Shown: positions 1 through 6,688 of the stretch, one piece after another
How the letters are laid out: every line of letters starts with the position of its first letter
Numbering within the stretch: position 1 is the first letter of the stretch
Virus record (IMG/VR): IMGVR_UViG_3300030518_000025
Location: 1-33,016 of that record
Source: a virus
Strand: one strand, 5' to 3'
Length of the DNA: 33,016 nucleotides
Made by a program: the position numbers and the translations under genes
The notes under the pieces: generated by a model
What the model was told of the DNA's origin: nothing
Databases searched by the model: none
The model's input: the letters and a program-made list of their open reading frames with translations, nothing else

Positions 1-300
1 GAAGCTGTACCTACTGCCCCCGTACCGGCCACACCTGTCAGTGTCGAGGAGATAGACGGAGCCGCTACCCCTACCCCGCCCGTTCCCGCTACGCCGGTCA
101 GCCCGACAGCAAGGGAAGAAACTGCTGTACCTACTGCCCCCGTACCGGCCACACCTGTCAGTGTCGAGGAGATAGACGGAGCCGCTACCCCTACCCCGCC
201 CGTTCCCGCTACGCCGGTCAGCCCGACAGCAAGGGAAGAAACTGCTGCACCTGACGCCCCCGTACCGGCCACACCGCTCACAGCTTGCGAGTACGCTAAC
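1..300. repeat. 120-bp tandem repeat inside the tail-type gene
   Basis: Bases 3-120 recur at 123-240 without a difference that I could see, and a diverged third unit starts at 241. The period of 120 keeps the reading frame, so each unit adds 40 residues. The array is cut by the left edge and may be longer. Confidence 0.9.
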
Positions 301-527
301 AATCCCGACGCGCCCGTACCGGCAACGCCTGAAATCGTCGGAGCAGTCGTGTGTGTTACGCCACCAGCCCCGCCCGTACCGGCCAGCCCCGCGAGACCCA
401 TCGCCAGCGCGAAGAGAACCGAGCCGACCACGCCGGACATGGAAACACCCGTCAACCCAACGGTGACGTTTCTGTTTCCTGTCTGCCCCGCGAAAGGGGC
501 GCTTGCGACCGGCGAAAAGCCAAGCAT
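1..527 (-). CDS. Repeat-rich virion (tail-type) protein, C-terminus beyond the window
   Basis: The leftward frame opens at an ATG at 527 (MLGFSPVASAPFAGQ) and stays open to the left edge, so only about 175 residues are visible. After a short leader come repeats of the form LTGVAGTGAVGTA and LTGVAGTGGVGVA, a beta-rich low-complexity pattern common in phage tail-associated proteins. A 120 bp (40 aa) unit is present at least twice (near 1-240). The rightward frame is also open (PVPATP repeats) but is Pro-rich and runs against the operon, so I read it as a shadow. Role inferred: structural protein of the tail or a fibre. The lack of a visible end and the repeats limit certainty. Confidence 0.7.
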   Translation of the reverse strand, partial: MLGFSPVASAPFAGQTGNRNVTVGLTGVSMSGVVGSVLFALAMGLAGLAGTGGAGGVTHTTAPTISGVAGTGASGLLAYSQAVSGVAGTGASGAAVSSLAVGLTGVAGTGGVGVAAPSISSTLTGVAGTGAVGTAVSSLAVGLTGVAGTGGVGVAAPSISSTLTGVAGTGAVGTA

Positions 528-552
528 GGCGAGCTACCCCTGACGACGTGGT

Positions 553-1023
553 TTAGTTGATTTGAACGAGCGCGTTGCCAGTGGTGTTCGCTGGCATGGT
601 CAACGTGAATGTGCCAGCAGTCACCGTCTGCGCACCGAACGTGTACACGCCTATCGCCAGCGAGCCGGTCGAAGACGCGTTGTACAGCAGCACCGTGTCG
701 AACGCGGTAGTCAGAGTCACGGTCGGGTACACAATGGAAGCCGATGGCGTCCACAGCGCACCTGTGCCGGACACTGATGGCGCAGTCGCATTTGTTACCG
801 TTACGCCGCCTGCGGTGTACCCAGTGCCGGTCACTTCGCCTGTCGTCGAGTACGCCGTAGTAGCCGCGCCCATCGAATTGTTCGTCACAAACAGCGCGGC
901 TTTCACCACGTCTGCGGTCGTGACAGTACGCACGCTGTTCGCGGACTGGGTACCGAGAGCGTGGGTGCCTTTCAGAAGCTCAGACTTAAAACTGGAGGGC
1001 ATTGCTTGTACGTTGGCCGACAT
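553..1023 (-). CDS. Conserved phage virion protein, 156 aa
   Basis: Leftward gene starting MSANVQAMPSSFKSELLKGT with AGAGAGG just upstream of the ATG. The rest is rich in Ala, Thr, Gly, Val and Ser with many short alternating hydrophobic stretches, as expected for a beta-sheet structural protein. It lies between the repeat-rich tail gene and a 69 aa gene in the structural operon. There is no signal peptide, membrane segment or catalytic motif. I take it to be a minor virion or decoration-type component. This is inferred from position and composition, not from a recognised domain. Confidence 0.7.
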   Translation of the reverse strand: MSANVQAMPSSFKSELLKGTHALGTQSANSVRTVTTADVVKAALFVTNNSMGAATTAYSTTGEVTGTGYTAGGVTVTNATAPSVSGTGALWTPSASIVYPTVTLTTAFDTVLLYNASSTGSLAIGVYTFGAQTVTAGTFTLTMPANTTGNALVQIN

Positions 1024-1047
1024 GATGAAACCTCTCTATAAAATTAA

Positions 1048-1257
1048 TTAGCCAATGGCGGCTGTGGAACCTTCTGCCCAGACCAAGGGCTTCTTCAAAG
1101 TCATGTGAACGTCGTTCTGCACCACCGCGCCGAACAGCTTGTAGCCCGTGATGGTCGTGGTTTCGGTTTCGTTGTCGAGCACGACCTGAAACGGCTCAAG
1201 CGCCATGTCGTCGATTTCGCAATTCGTTCCATTGATGCTGCAAGTGATCTTTGCCAT
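1048..1257 (-). CDS. Small hypothetical structural-operon protein, 69 aa
   Basis: Leftward ORF starting MAKITCSINGTNCEIDD, with AGGAAC upstream as a Shine-Dalgarno site. It has two cysteines near the start and reads like a small beta-rich protein. The gaps to its neighbours are 24 bp and 8 bp, as in one transcription unit. No family recognised. The tight operon position, good start and lack of a competing frame make it a likely real gene, probably a small virion component. Confidence 0.6.
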   Translation of the reverse strand: MAKITCSINGTNCEIDDMALEPFQVVLDNETETTTITGYKLFGAVVQNDVHMTLKKPLVWAEGSTAAIG

Positions 1258-1265
1258 GTCAGTTC

Positions 1266-1853
1266 CTAGTTGATAGTGATGGTGCCCGCAGCCACTTGCG
1301 TCGTGACACCTGACGCGAGGGTGATCTGCAGGGAGAAGTAGCCGGTCGTCCAGGTGAGGCCGACCGTCGAGAAAGAGGGGGTGATCGTCATGCCGACAGG
1401 ATCGACGGTGATGCCTGAGCCATTCGTCAGACTCAGCAGCACGTTCCCGACCTCCGGGTTCGGGTTGTCGAGGATATTCATCACCGCCGTCGCGCCGGTC
1501 AAAACAACCGGCGTGGAGTAGACCAAGAACCCGCCTGACGTGTAGGGCTGGTAGCCCGCGCTGTTGACATCGTTCAGCGCCACCGTGTTCGATGACAGCA
1601 CGCTGACTGCCTCCCAGTCGCGCTCGCGCGGTGGGTAGTTGTTCGTGTTGATCTGGTTCATGCCGCCTGCGGATACGACTGATGCGCGCCAGCCAGTGAC
1701 CATGCCGTGACCGTCCGCCGTAATGACAGCGGGCGCGGCGTTCGTGATGCCTGTGACCGGCACGCTCGTCAGCACGTCAGTACCCCAGCGGAGCACGACC
1801 ACGAACGTCTCCCCAAGGGCGACATTCAGGCAGAGGTTGTCCAGGTAGCCCAT
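1266..1853 (-). CDS. Virion protein with an FCCH-like beta segment, 195 aa
   Basis: Leftward gene starting MGYLDNLCLNVALGE. Residues about 30-110 (ITADGHGMVTG, then NDVNSAGYQPYTSGGFLVY) resemble the E1 FCCH-like beta repeat often annotated in phage tail and fibre proteins. The C-terminal half is a beta-rich stretch resembling an Ig-like or adhesin fold (LTNGSGITVDPVGMTITPS). The start lies two bases beyond the stop of the preceding gene, so translation is probably coupled. Inferred role: tail, fibre or head-surface component. The family call is from memory of the motif and is moderate. Confidence 0.65.
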   Translation of the reverse strand: MGYLDNLCLNVALGETFVVVLRWGTDVLTSVPVTGITNAAPAVITADGHGMVTGWRASVVSAGGMNQINTNNYPPRERDWEAVSVLSSNTVALNDVNSAGYQPYTSGGFLVYSTPVVLTGATAVMNILDNPNPEVGNVLLSLTNGSGITVDPVGMTITPSFSTVGLTWTTGYFSLQITLASGVTTQVAAGTITIN

Positions 1854-1855
1854 GA

Positions 1856-2308
1856 TTAATCCGGCATGTAGCCGACGGCGAGCTGCACGTCGTTGACGGT
1901 CGCGTAGGTTGGCGTACCGATGACCTCAAGCACTGCATAGAACGCTGGGCTGGCACCGGAGAACGCCTTCGCGCAGTCCGCTGTGGTTTGCGCAACGGTC
2001 AGACCGCCGACAGTCGTCACGTCGGTCAGGTGCAGAATGCCGATGACCTTGCCGAAATCTGCGGAGTTGATCGTGATCGCTGCGCGATCCGTGAACGTCG
2101 AACTGGCCGGCAGCGCGTTAAACAGGATCAGGTTGTAAGTGCATGTCTGCGTACCAGCGCAGTTCACCTGGGCGTCGAGTATGCGCCCTGATGTGGACTG
2201 GACGGGCGATACCGGGATCGTGATCAGGCCCCCGACGCAGTACGCGCTTGTATAAGCGGCAGCGGTGACGGTCAGGGCTATCGGGGCGAGCTTGGTGTTC
2301 TTCGACAT
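1856..2308 (-). CDS. Virion-associated protein, 150 aa
   Basis: I place the start at 2308 (MSKNTKLAPIALTVTAAAYT) because AAGG lies at the right spacing and the upstream extension is Arg/His-rich and out of character. The body resembles small phage proteins starting 'I..a.TVTAAAY.agd.vGG.i', with beta-rich hydrophobic repeats and a C-terminal AVLEVIGTPTYATVNDVQL. Such proteins are found in head-tail regions of phages. The function is unknown. The position directly after the adaptor-like gene supports a virion role. Confidence 0.65.
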   Translation of the reverse strand: MSKNTKLAPIALTVTAAAYTSAYCVGGLITIPVSPVQSTSGRILDAQVNCAGTQTCTYNLILFNALPASSTFTDRAAITINSADFGKVIGILHLTDVTTVGGLTVAQTTADCAKAFSGASPAFYAVLEVIGTPTYATVNDVQLAVGYMPD

Positions 2309-2316
2309 GTTCAGCC

Positions 2317-3012
2317 TTAATAAACGCGTGGTCTGTAGTGAGAGCCTCCACCGTGCATCGGGATGCCGCCGTAAGCCGTGATGCGTGTCTTGTGCATGGC
2401 GCGGGCTTTTTCCTTCAGTGCCTCGCCGCAATATTCTTTGAACTTCATCTCGAAGTCCGCAGCCCTGCCCTTGTCGAATGTTTCCGCGTCCTGCTTGCTG
2501 TAGCCGCGATACTTCATCCAGTACATCAGGCCATCTTTATGCTGCTCGTCGACCTCAAGCTCTTGGTCGCCTTCGTCGGTAATCCTGTGCAGCGGCAGGC
2601 GATCTACCAGCAGCTGCACGGTGTCAACAGTGGCCGGCGCTGGGTAAAACCGCGCATACTCCGGCTCCATGCCGATAATCAAATACTCTGGCATGCCCGT
2701 TCGCCCGTCGAATCGGATACGTCGGGTACGCATATCCTCGAAGTTGATGACCTCGATCAGCCTGCCGTCCGAGACCCGGTACGCATCACGTATCTTCAGA
2801 ATCCGCTTGTCGATCTTCACCCTGTCCGTGGTGAGCGTCATCGGCAGCATCGTGAAGGGCGACGTGGTATCTGCCAGCCCCCCTATCAACTTGACGAACT
2901 TGTTCTGTGCGCTATCGACGAACCCGTACACTTCTTCATCGGACCAAAGATACGGCTCTACCGTATCGTTCATCTCGGTGCGGAACATCTCGTACAGGTC
3001 GTCGGAGTTCAT
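2317..3012 (-). CDS. Head-tail adaptor/connector-like protein, 231 aa
   Basis: Starts MNSDDLYEMFRTEMNDTVEPYLWSDEEVYGFVD, with its ATGA overlapping the stop of the upstream 125 aa gene, which decides this start over a longer Arg-rich extension. The N-terminal helical segment (sDDLY..FR.e..D...p.LWsDeEv..y.d.Aq..f) and the middle (EPEYARFYPAPATVDT) are typical of phage adaptor proteins that lie between portal and tail. The C-terminus has a Gly/His tail (PMHGGGSHYRP). Role inferred: gatekeeper or connector ring at the head-tail interface. Similarity is judged by eye. Confidence 0.7.
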   Translation of the reverse strand: MNSDDLYEMFRTEMNDTVEPYLWSDEEVYGFVDSAQNKFVKLIGGLADTTSPFTMLPMTLTTDRVKIDKRILKIRDAYRVSDGRLIEVINFEDMRTRRIRFDGRTGMPEYLIIGMEPEYARFYPAPATVDTVQLLVDRLPLHRITDEGDQELEVDEQHKDGLMYWMKYRGYSKQDAETFDKGRAADFEMKFKEYCGEALKEKARAMHKTRITAYGGIPMHGGGSHYRPRVY

Positions 3013-3386
3013 GCTTCGCTGCCGCCCTTGCCTTCTTTGAACTCCTGCCACAGCTTGTCGCGCTCTTTGCTGTCGAGTACGAAGCCCAGCTGCGCGGTCA
3101 GCGCCTTGATATGCGGTACGCCGGTACCCATGAAGCTGTCGCGCTTGGCGCCGTTCACCATCTGCTCGAACGCTTCCATAATCGTGGCTCTGCGGGCGAC
3201 TGGGTCTGACGGCTCCCTCGACTCGAACGTCTTTGGCTCGGGTAGTTCTTCCTCCGGCTGCGCGCCGAGGGCAAGTACCTCTGGCCACATACCAGGCGGC
3301 ACATGGGTGCTGACGCCCTTCTTGAACTCGACGGAGCGCCCTGAGAGGGATCGCACCGTCTTGTCTCTATTCAGTGTGAAATTCAT
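3009..3386 (-). CDS. Hypothetical structural-operon protein, 125 aa
   Basis: Leftward gene starting MNFTLNRDKTVRSLSGRSVEFKKG with AGGA upstream. The N-terminal 45 residues look like a small beta domain (sG.sveF.kg..t.VPp.m...v...GA). The C-terminal half is charged and helical (RRATIMEAFEQMVNGAKRD, KERDKLWQEFKEGKGG). It follows the terminator at 3413-3430 and is translationally coupled to the adaptor gene by an ATGA overlap. I recall similar small proteins near phage head-tail genes, but no function is established. Possibly a head-completion or tail accessory protein. Confidence 0.65.
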   Translation of the reverse strand: MNFTLNRDKTVRSLSGRSVEFKKGVSTHVPPGMWPEVLALGAQPEEELPEPKTFESREPSDPVARRATIMEAFEQMVNGAKRDSFMGTGVPHIKALTAQLGFVLDSKERDKLWQEFKEGKGGSEA

Positions 3387-3402
3387 GTCGATGGTCCTAA
3401 GT

Positions 3403-3430
3403 AATTAGAAAACAGGGGCCGAAGCCCCTG
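3403..3430 (-). terminator. Intrinsic terminator with a UUCG tetraloop, leftward
   Basis: Read leftward, CAGGGGC is followed by TTCG and GCCCCTG, a 7 bp stem closed by C(UUCG)G, and then by TTTTC. It lies between the 166 aa virion gene and the 125 aa gene, so it would end or attenuate the capsid transcript. Confidence 0.85.
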
Positions 3431-3449
3431 GCTATTCACCCAGTGAAAC

Positions 3450-3950
3450 TTAGGTGATCTGCACTTCCTGAGCGCGTCCGTCGATGGTGTACATCACGCG
3501 AATTCGGAACTTGCCTGCTGTGGCGTTAGCCACGGTGTAGGCGAGCGTCATGCGCAGGTTCGAGCCTGTATTCGGGTCTTCCGTGACCAGAGACGTCAGG
3601 GTCAACGCTGTACGGCCAGTTGCCATCAGATTGACTGCGGATAGTAAATCCGTAGTCGAACCGGCGATACCAAGTGAGAGCGTGGCGGCGGTACAGCCGG
3701 CATAGGCGGTGTCGACGATCAGCTCACCACCCGTAATCACCGCGCCTGTTGGCATCGGGATACAGTCGAATGTGATGGTGTTCGCTACTGGGCCGGTCAA
3801 GCCGGCTTGCGTAGGGTCAGTAGCCAGGGCCACCGTGGACCCCAGCGTTTCAGCAACCAAGCTAACCGAGTCATAGACCCAATTGTTATAGTTGCCGATG
3901 AACTGAGCGACCAGCGGGTACTGGGCAGAACGGGATGCGATGAGATTCAT
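3450..3950 (-). CDS. Accessory virion protein next to the capsid gene, 166 aa
   Basis: Starts MNLIASRSAQYPLVAQFIGN with AAGGAT upstream, 12 bp after the major capsid stop. The body is beta-rich and Ala/Thr-rich with long hydrophobic alternations (FDCIPMPTGAVITGGELIVDTAY) and ends MYTIDGRAQEVQIT. Composition and position next to the major capsid gene fit a head decoration or cementing protein. It is bounded downstream by a strong terminator, so it is co-expressed with the capsid protein. No family is named with confidence. Confidence 0.7.
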   Translation of the reverse strand: MNLIASRSAQYPLVAQFIGNYNNWVYDSVSLVAETLGSTVALATDPTQAGLTGPVANTITFDCIPMPTGAVITGGELIVDTAYAGCTAATLSLGIAGSTTDLLSAVNLMATGRTALTLTSLVTEDPNTGSNLRMTLAYTVANATAGKFRIRVMYTIDGRAQEVQIT

Positions 3951-3962
3951 GGCTGGTTATCC

Positions 3963-5075
3963 TTATTTCTGAGCGACGTAGCACGACAACACACCGAAAT
4001 CCTGCACGGTGTTGTTGTTGTAGATGTTGCCGAAGCGTGGTTTCAGGAAGCCCAGGATTTTGCCGACGGCGATAGCCTGTTGGTTCTCGAAGTCGAATCC
4101 TTTTTCTTCCCACTCTGGGGCACCGATGTCTGCCATGCCGAGCGCTTGAGCGCCACAGAACAAAATCTGAGCACCTTCGACGGTACCGGACGCGCCGTAC
4201 TTGGAGCCGGAAGCAGCGCCAGTGGTACACGGTACGTGTCGGAACTCGTGCAGGTAGATACCATCGATCTTGACCGAGGAACCGGAGAACAGCTTGTCGT
4301 TCACGTCCTTGTTCTGCGAGTGCCGCAAGTTCAACAGGTAGGTCGGATCGAGCTTCAGGTTCGCCATCGCGGAAGGCGTCAGGAACGCGTGGAAAGTTTC
4401 TTCGCCGCTTTCCATTACGCCACGGATGTAGTTGTTCTTGGCGGCTGCTTTAAGGCCGACGAACATTTCCCATGACACTGTATCAACTGCAGTAACAGTG
4501 CTCGACGCACCACCGGCAACCAGCACCTTGTTGGTGTTGTCCCAGCGGAATACGCGTAGATTGGTCGGCGCAGTAACATCGGCAGCGAATTCGAGGTACG
4601 GCAGATCGGAGCCAACGCGCAGTGCGCCGTTGGTCTGGTAGGCGTAAGAGATGCCGCCCAGCGTCAGGAACGCCATCTGGTCGATACGATCCGAGAGCCA
4701 GTACGCCAGCACGTTGCGGGCATTGCCACGGAATTCGACAATAGACTTCTGATCGGCGATGCGACCTTCGTGGCGGTTAGCGTGACGCAGCTGATCGACG
4801 CGAATGACCTGATCAAAGGTCTGCATCGCTTCTTCGTTGCCTTCCAGTGTGCGGTCGCCTGCGATACCGTCACCGACCAAGTCGGCGAGCAGTGTAATTA
4901 CGGCGCGTGCGCCCTTTTCGGATTTCTTCAGCTCAGTGATGTGCTGAACCATCGCACCGGGGCCGTTGCCCAGGAATTTGCCGATGAATGATTGGTTACG
5001 GGCATTCTTCCAGAGATCACGACTCCACATCGTTTTCTGGTTGTTGGTCAAAAGCCCAAAATTGGTCAATGCCAT
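3963..5075 (-). CDS. Major capsid protein, N4-gp56 / DUF4043 type, 370 aa
   Basis: Starts MALTNFGLLTNNQKTMWSRD with a strong GGAGGT site upstream. Diagnostic N-terminal features of the N4-gp56 family are visible: W.RDLWK.AR..SFIGKFLG.G.gamVQ (about residues 18-45), a LADLVGDGI.GD..LEGNEE segment (about 64-84) and RIADQKSIVEFRGNARNVLAYWLSDRIDQ (about 104-132). The length is usual for the family. It would form the icosahedral shell around the scaffold encoded upstream. Strong terminators on both sides of the MCP and 166 aa gene pair suggest a separately tuned high-level transcript. Confidence 0.92.
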   Translation of the reverse strand: MALTNFGLLTNNQKTMWSRDLWKNARNQSFIGKFLGNGPGAMVQHITELKKSEKGARAVITLLADLVGDGIAGDRTLEGNEEAMQTFDQVIRVDQLRHANRHEGRIADQKSIVEFRGNARNVLAYWLSDRIDQMAFLTLGGISYAYQTNGALRVGSDLPYLEFAADVTAPTNLRVFRWDNTNKVLVAGGASSTVTAVDTVSWEMFVGLKAAAKNNYIRGVMESGEETFHAFLTPSAMANLKLDPTYLLNLRHSQNKDVNDKLFSGSSVKIDGIYLHEFRHVPCTTGAASGSKYGASGTVEGAQILFCGAQALGMADIGAPEWEEKGFDFENQQAIAVGKILGFLKPRFGNIYNNNTVQDFGVLSCYVAQK

Positions 5076-5199
5076 TTGGCACCTCCGTAAGTTGATTGAA
5101 ATTAGTCACAACTGCTGCTGTGTCGAATTTCGTCTCGACCTACGAGGTGGCCCGTATCGGGAGCCAAGCGGGGTACTACATGTTCGTGATTCTAAAACA

Positions 5200-5233
5200 A
5201 AAATAGATAGACTGCAAGCAGTCTATCTATTTT
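5200..5233. terminator. Strong symmetrical terminator upstream of the capsid gene
   Basis: A perfect 15 bp stem (AAAATAGATAGACTG and its complement) closes a 4-base loop, with A-rich sequence on one side and T-rich on the other, so it could stop transcription in both directions. Leftward transcription from the portal/scaffold genes meets it before the capsid gene. The 124 bp from here to the capsid start hold no gene, and I found no convincing promoter there. Confidence 0.85.
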
Positions 5234-5254
5234 ATTAGACTCGTAAAGCTGGGT

Positions 5255-5662
5255 TTAGGCGCTTAGTAGTGCGTGCCACACAGCCGGTGCGTCGGACACG
5301 CAGAAGAACGTGACCGTCTTCCCAGCCGCCAACGCATAGGCGGCATTCACAGCCAGCGCGTTGATAGCATCGCCGACACCGGGGAAGACATTCAGGCTGT
5401 TCGCTGCAGCTGCATTAGCGACGGTAATCGAATTACCGGCAACCGCAAGGGGAAGCAGAACCGAATCGCCTGCTGAGGCCACTGTAGTGACACGGGCGAT
5501 CTGGGTGGTGATAGGATACCCGGTGGTCTGTCCGCCGCCAGCATGAGCTGTTACGGCATCCATGTAGGTCTCCACGAAGAACCCTGGGGTGGACATGTTG
5601 CCCCCGGCGTTTCGTGGGCTGTTCATGGCTTGTTCTGCTGCGTCTCTTGATCCGATGCTCAT
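5255..5662 (-). CDS. Small virion protein between scaffold and capsid genes, 135 aa
   Basis: Starts MSIGSRDAAEQAMNSPRNAGG with a weak AGAAAA site. An alternative ATG at about 5596 (MSTPGFFVETYMDAVTAHAGG) would also give a good beta-rich protein. The second half (VALNSLNV-like FPGVGDAINALAVNAAYALAAGKTVTFFCV) matches the pattern of small phage capsid-surface proteins with a repeat of hydrophobic beta strands and a final Trp-His-Ala segment. The position between scaffold and major capsid genes suggests a head decoration or fibre-base protein. The function is inferred. Confidence 0.7.
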   Translation of the reverse strand: MSIGSRDAAEQAMNSPRNAGGNMSTPGFFVETYMDAVTAHAGGGQTTGYPITTQIARVTTVASAGDSVLLPLAVAGNSITVANAAAANSLNVFPGVGDAINALAVNAAYALAAGKTVTFFCVSDAPAVWHALLSA

Positions 5663-5704
5663 AATTTTCTTTCAAGTGGTTGGTACGGTTAAGTATGGGG
5701 CCGG

Positions 5705-6688
5705 TTACAGCTCGTCGCCCCGCAGTTTAGCTAACGTCTTCTCGTCAATAGCCGCGAAGTCCTTCTGGCTCATAGCCATAGCGCGTTCAGCGGTCAACGC
5801 GCCGCCCTGCTCGTCGCTATTCACCCCGACTTTCGTCAGCGAGGCTGGGGTCTTGTTCACTGCGTCGATCCCTGCCTTCAGGGCGGCTTCCCTGCGGGCG
5901 GCAGCAACGTCTTCTTTTTTGACGTTCGGCGTCACTTCAGTCGCGATCTCCTGCTTCTTCGTGCCGGCACCGAGCATCTTGGTTACGGCTTTCTGCAGCG
6001 CCGCCGAGGGAGCCAGCCCTTTGCGCTCGTAGGTGGCCTTCAGGTCCAGGATATCTTCGACCTGCTCGCTGTCATATGCCTCGTCGTTAGGGTTCAGCAC
6101 CGGGTACGCCGACTCCAGCCGTTCCACGACGGTGTCGTAGCGCACACGCTCGACTGCGCGCACTTCCGCCTGCTGCACCTTCATATCTGACTGGTACTCG
6201 CGCACATCCCGCTCCAGACGGCGAATTTCGCTCATCTTGGCAGTGGCCTTTTCGATCTCGCCGTCAGCCAGGAGCTTGTTGTACTCCGCCTCCAGGCCGA
6301 CGATCTTCGTCTCGGCGGCATTCAAGTCCTGGTTGACCTTGACGACTTGCTCGCCCTGCTTGTACTTAGCCAATTCAGCGACGAGCGCGGCGCGCTCTGC
6401 GCGCTCTTTCTTGAGGATCGCGTCGTGACGCTCGAAAGGAACGGGTTTTTGCTTCGCTTTCAGCGCTTCGGCGGCTTTCTCTTCGTCCGTCTGGTCTAAC
6501 TTCGTCTCGTCGACGACCTTGTCATCTTTGAGCGGATCAACAATCGTGGCAGGATCGACTTTGTCTGCCGGAGCACCGTCGCCGAGGGTGACTTCGTTGC
6601 CCCAGTCTTCAGCGCCGCCGCCTTCGTCGCCTGCGGCGTACATGAAGAAGGGGGCGAGGAGGAATTTTAGGAGTTTGGAGTATTTCAT
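5705..6688 (-). CDS. Scaffolding protein, 327 aa
   Basis: Starts MKYSKLLKFLLAPFFMYAAGDEGG with AGGA upstream and an ATGA overlap with the portal stop. After a short hydrophobic leader the protein is acidic (residues 20-75), then has long Lys/Glu-rich coiled-coil helices (about 85-195: ILKKERAERAALVAELAKYK, KIVGLEAEYNKLLADGE). It ends with helical segments rich in Ala and Lys. This composition and the position between portal and major capsid genes are typical of phage scaffold proteins that direct procapsid assembly and then leave. No protease domain is visible. Confidence 0.8.
   Translation of the reverse strand: MKYSKLLKFLLAPFFMYAAGDEGGGAEDWGNEVTLGDGAPADKVDPATIVDPLKDDKVVDETKLDQTDEEKAAEALKAKQKPVPFERHDAILKKERAERAALVAELAKYKQGEQVVKVNQDLNAAETKIVGLEAEYNKLLADGEIEKATAKMSEIRRLERDVREYQSDMKVQQAEVRAVERVRYDTVVERLESAYPVLNPNDEAYDSEQVEDILDLKATYERKGLAPSAALQKAVTKMLGAGTKKQEIATEVTPNVKKEDVAAARREAALKAGIDAVNKTPASLTKVGVNSDEQGGALTAERAMAMSQKDFAAIDEKTLAKLRGDEL

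Noticed and set aside
1-300. CRISPR array suggested by regular repeats
   Set aside because: The 120-bp units are directly joined, coding in phase, with no variable spacers.
1-543. Rightward frame with PVPATP repeats, open across the left edge
   Set aside because: It runs against the leftward structural operon, has no upstream start in the window, and the other strand gives a typical tail-type repeat with an ATG at 527.
2338-3408. Long rightward ORF opposite the adaptor gene
   Set aside because: Composition is not protein-like and it lies across two well-supported leftward genes.
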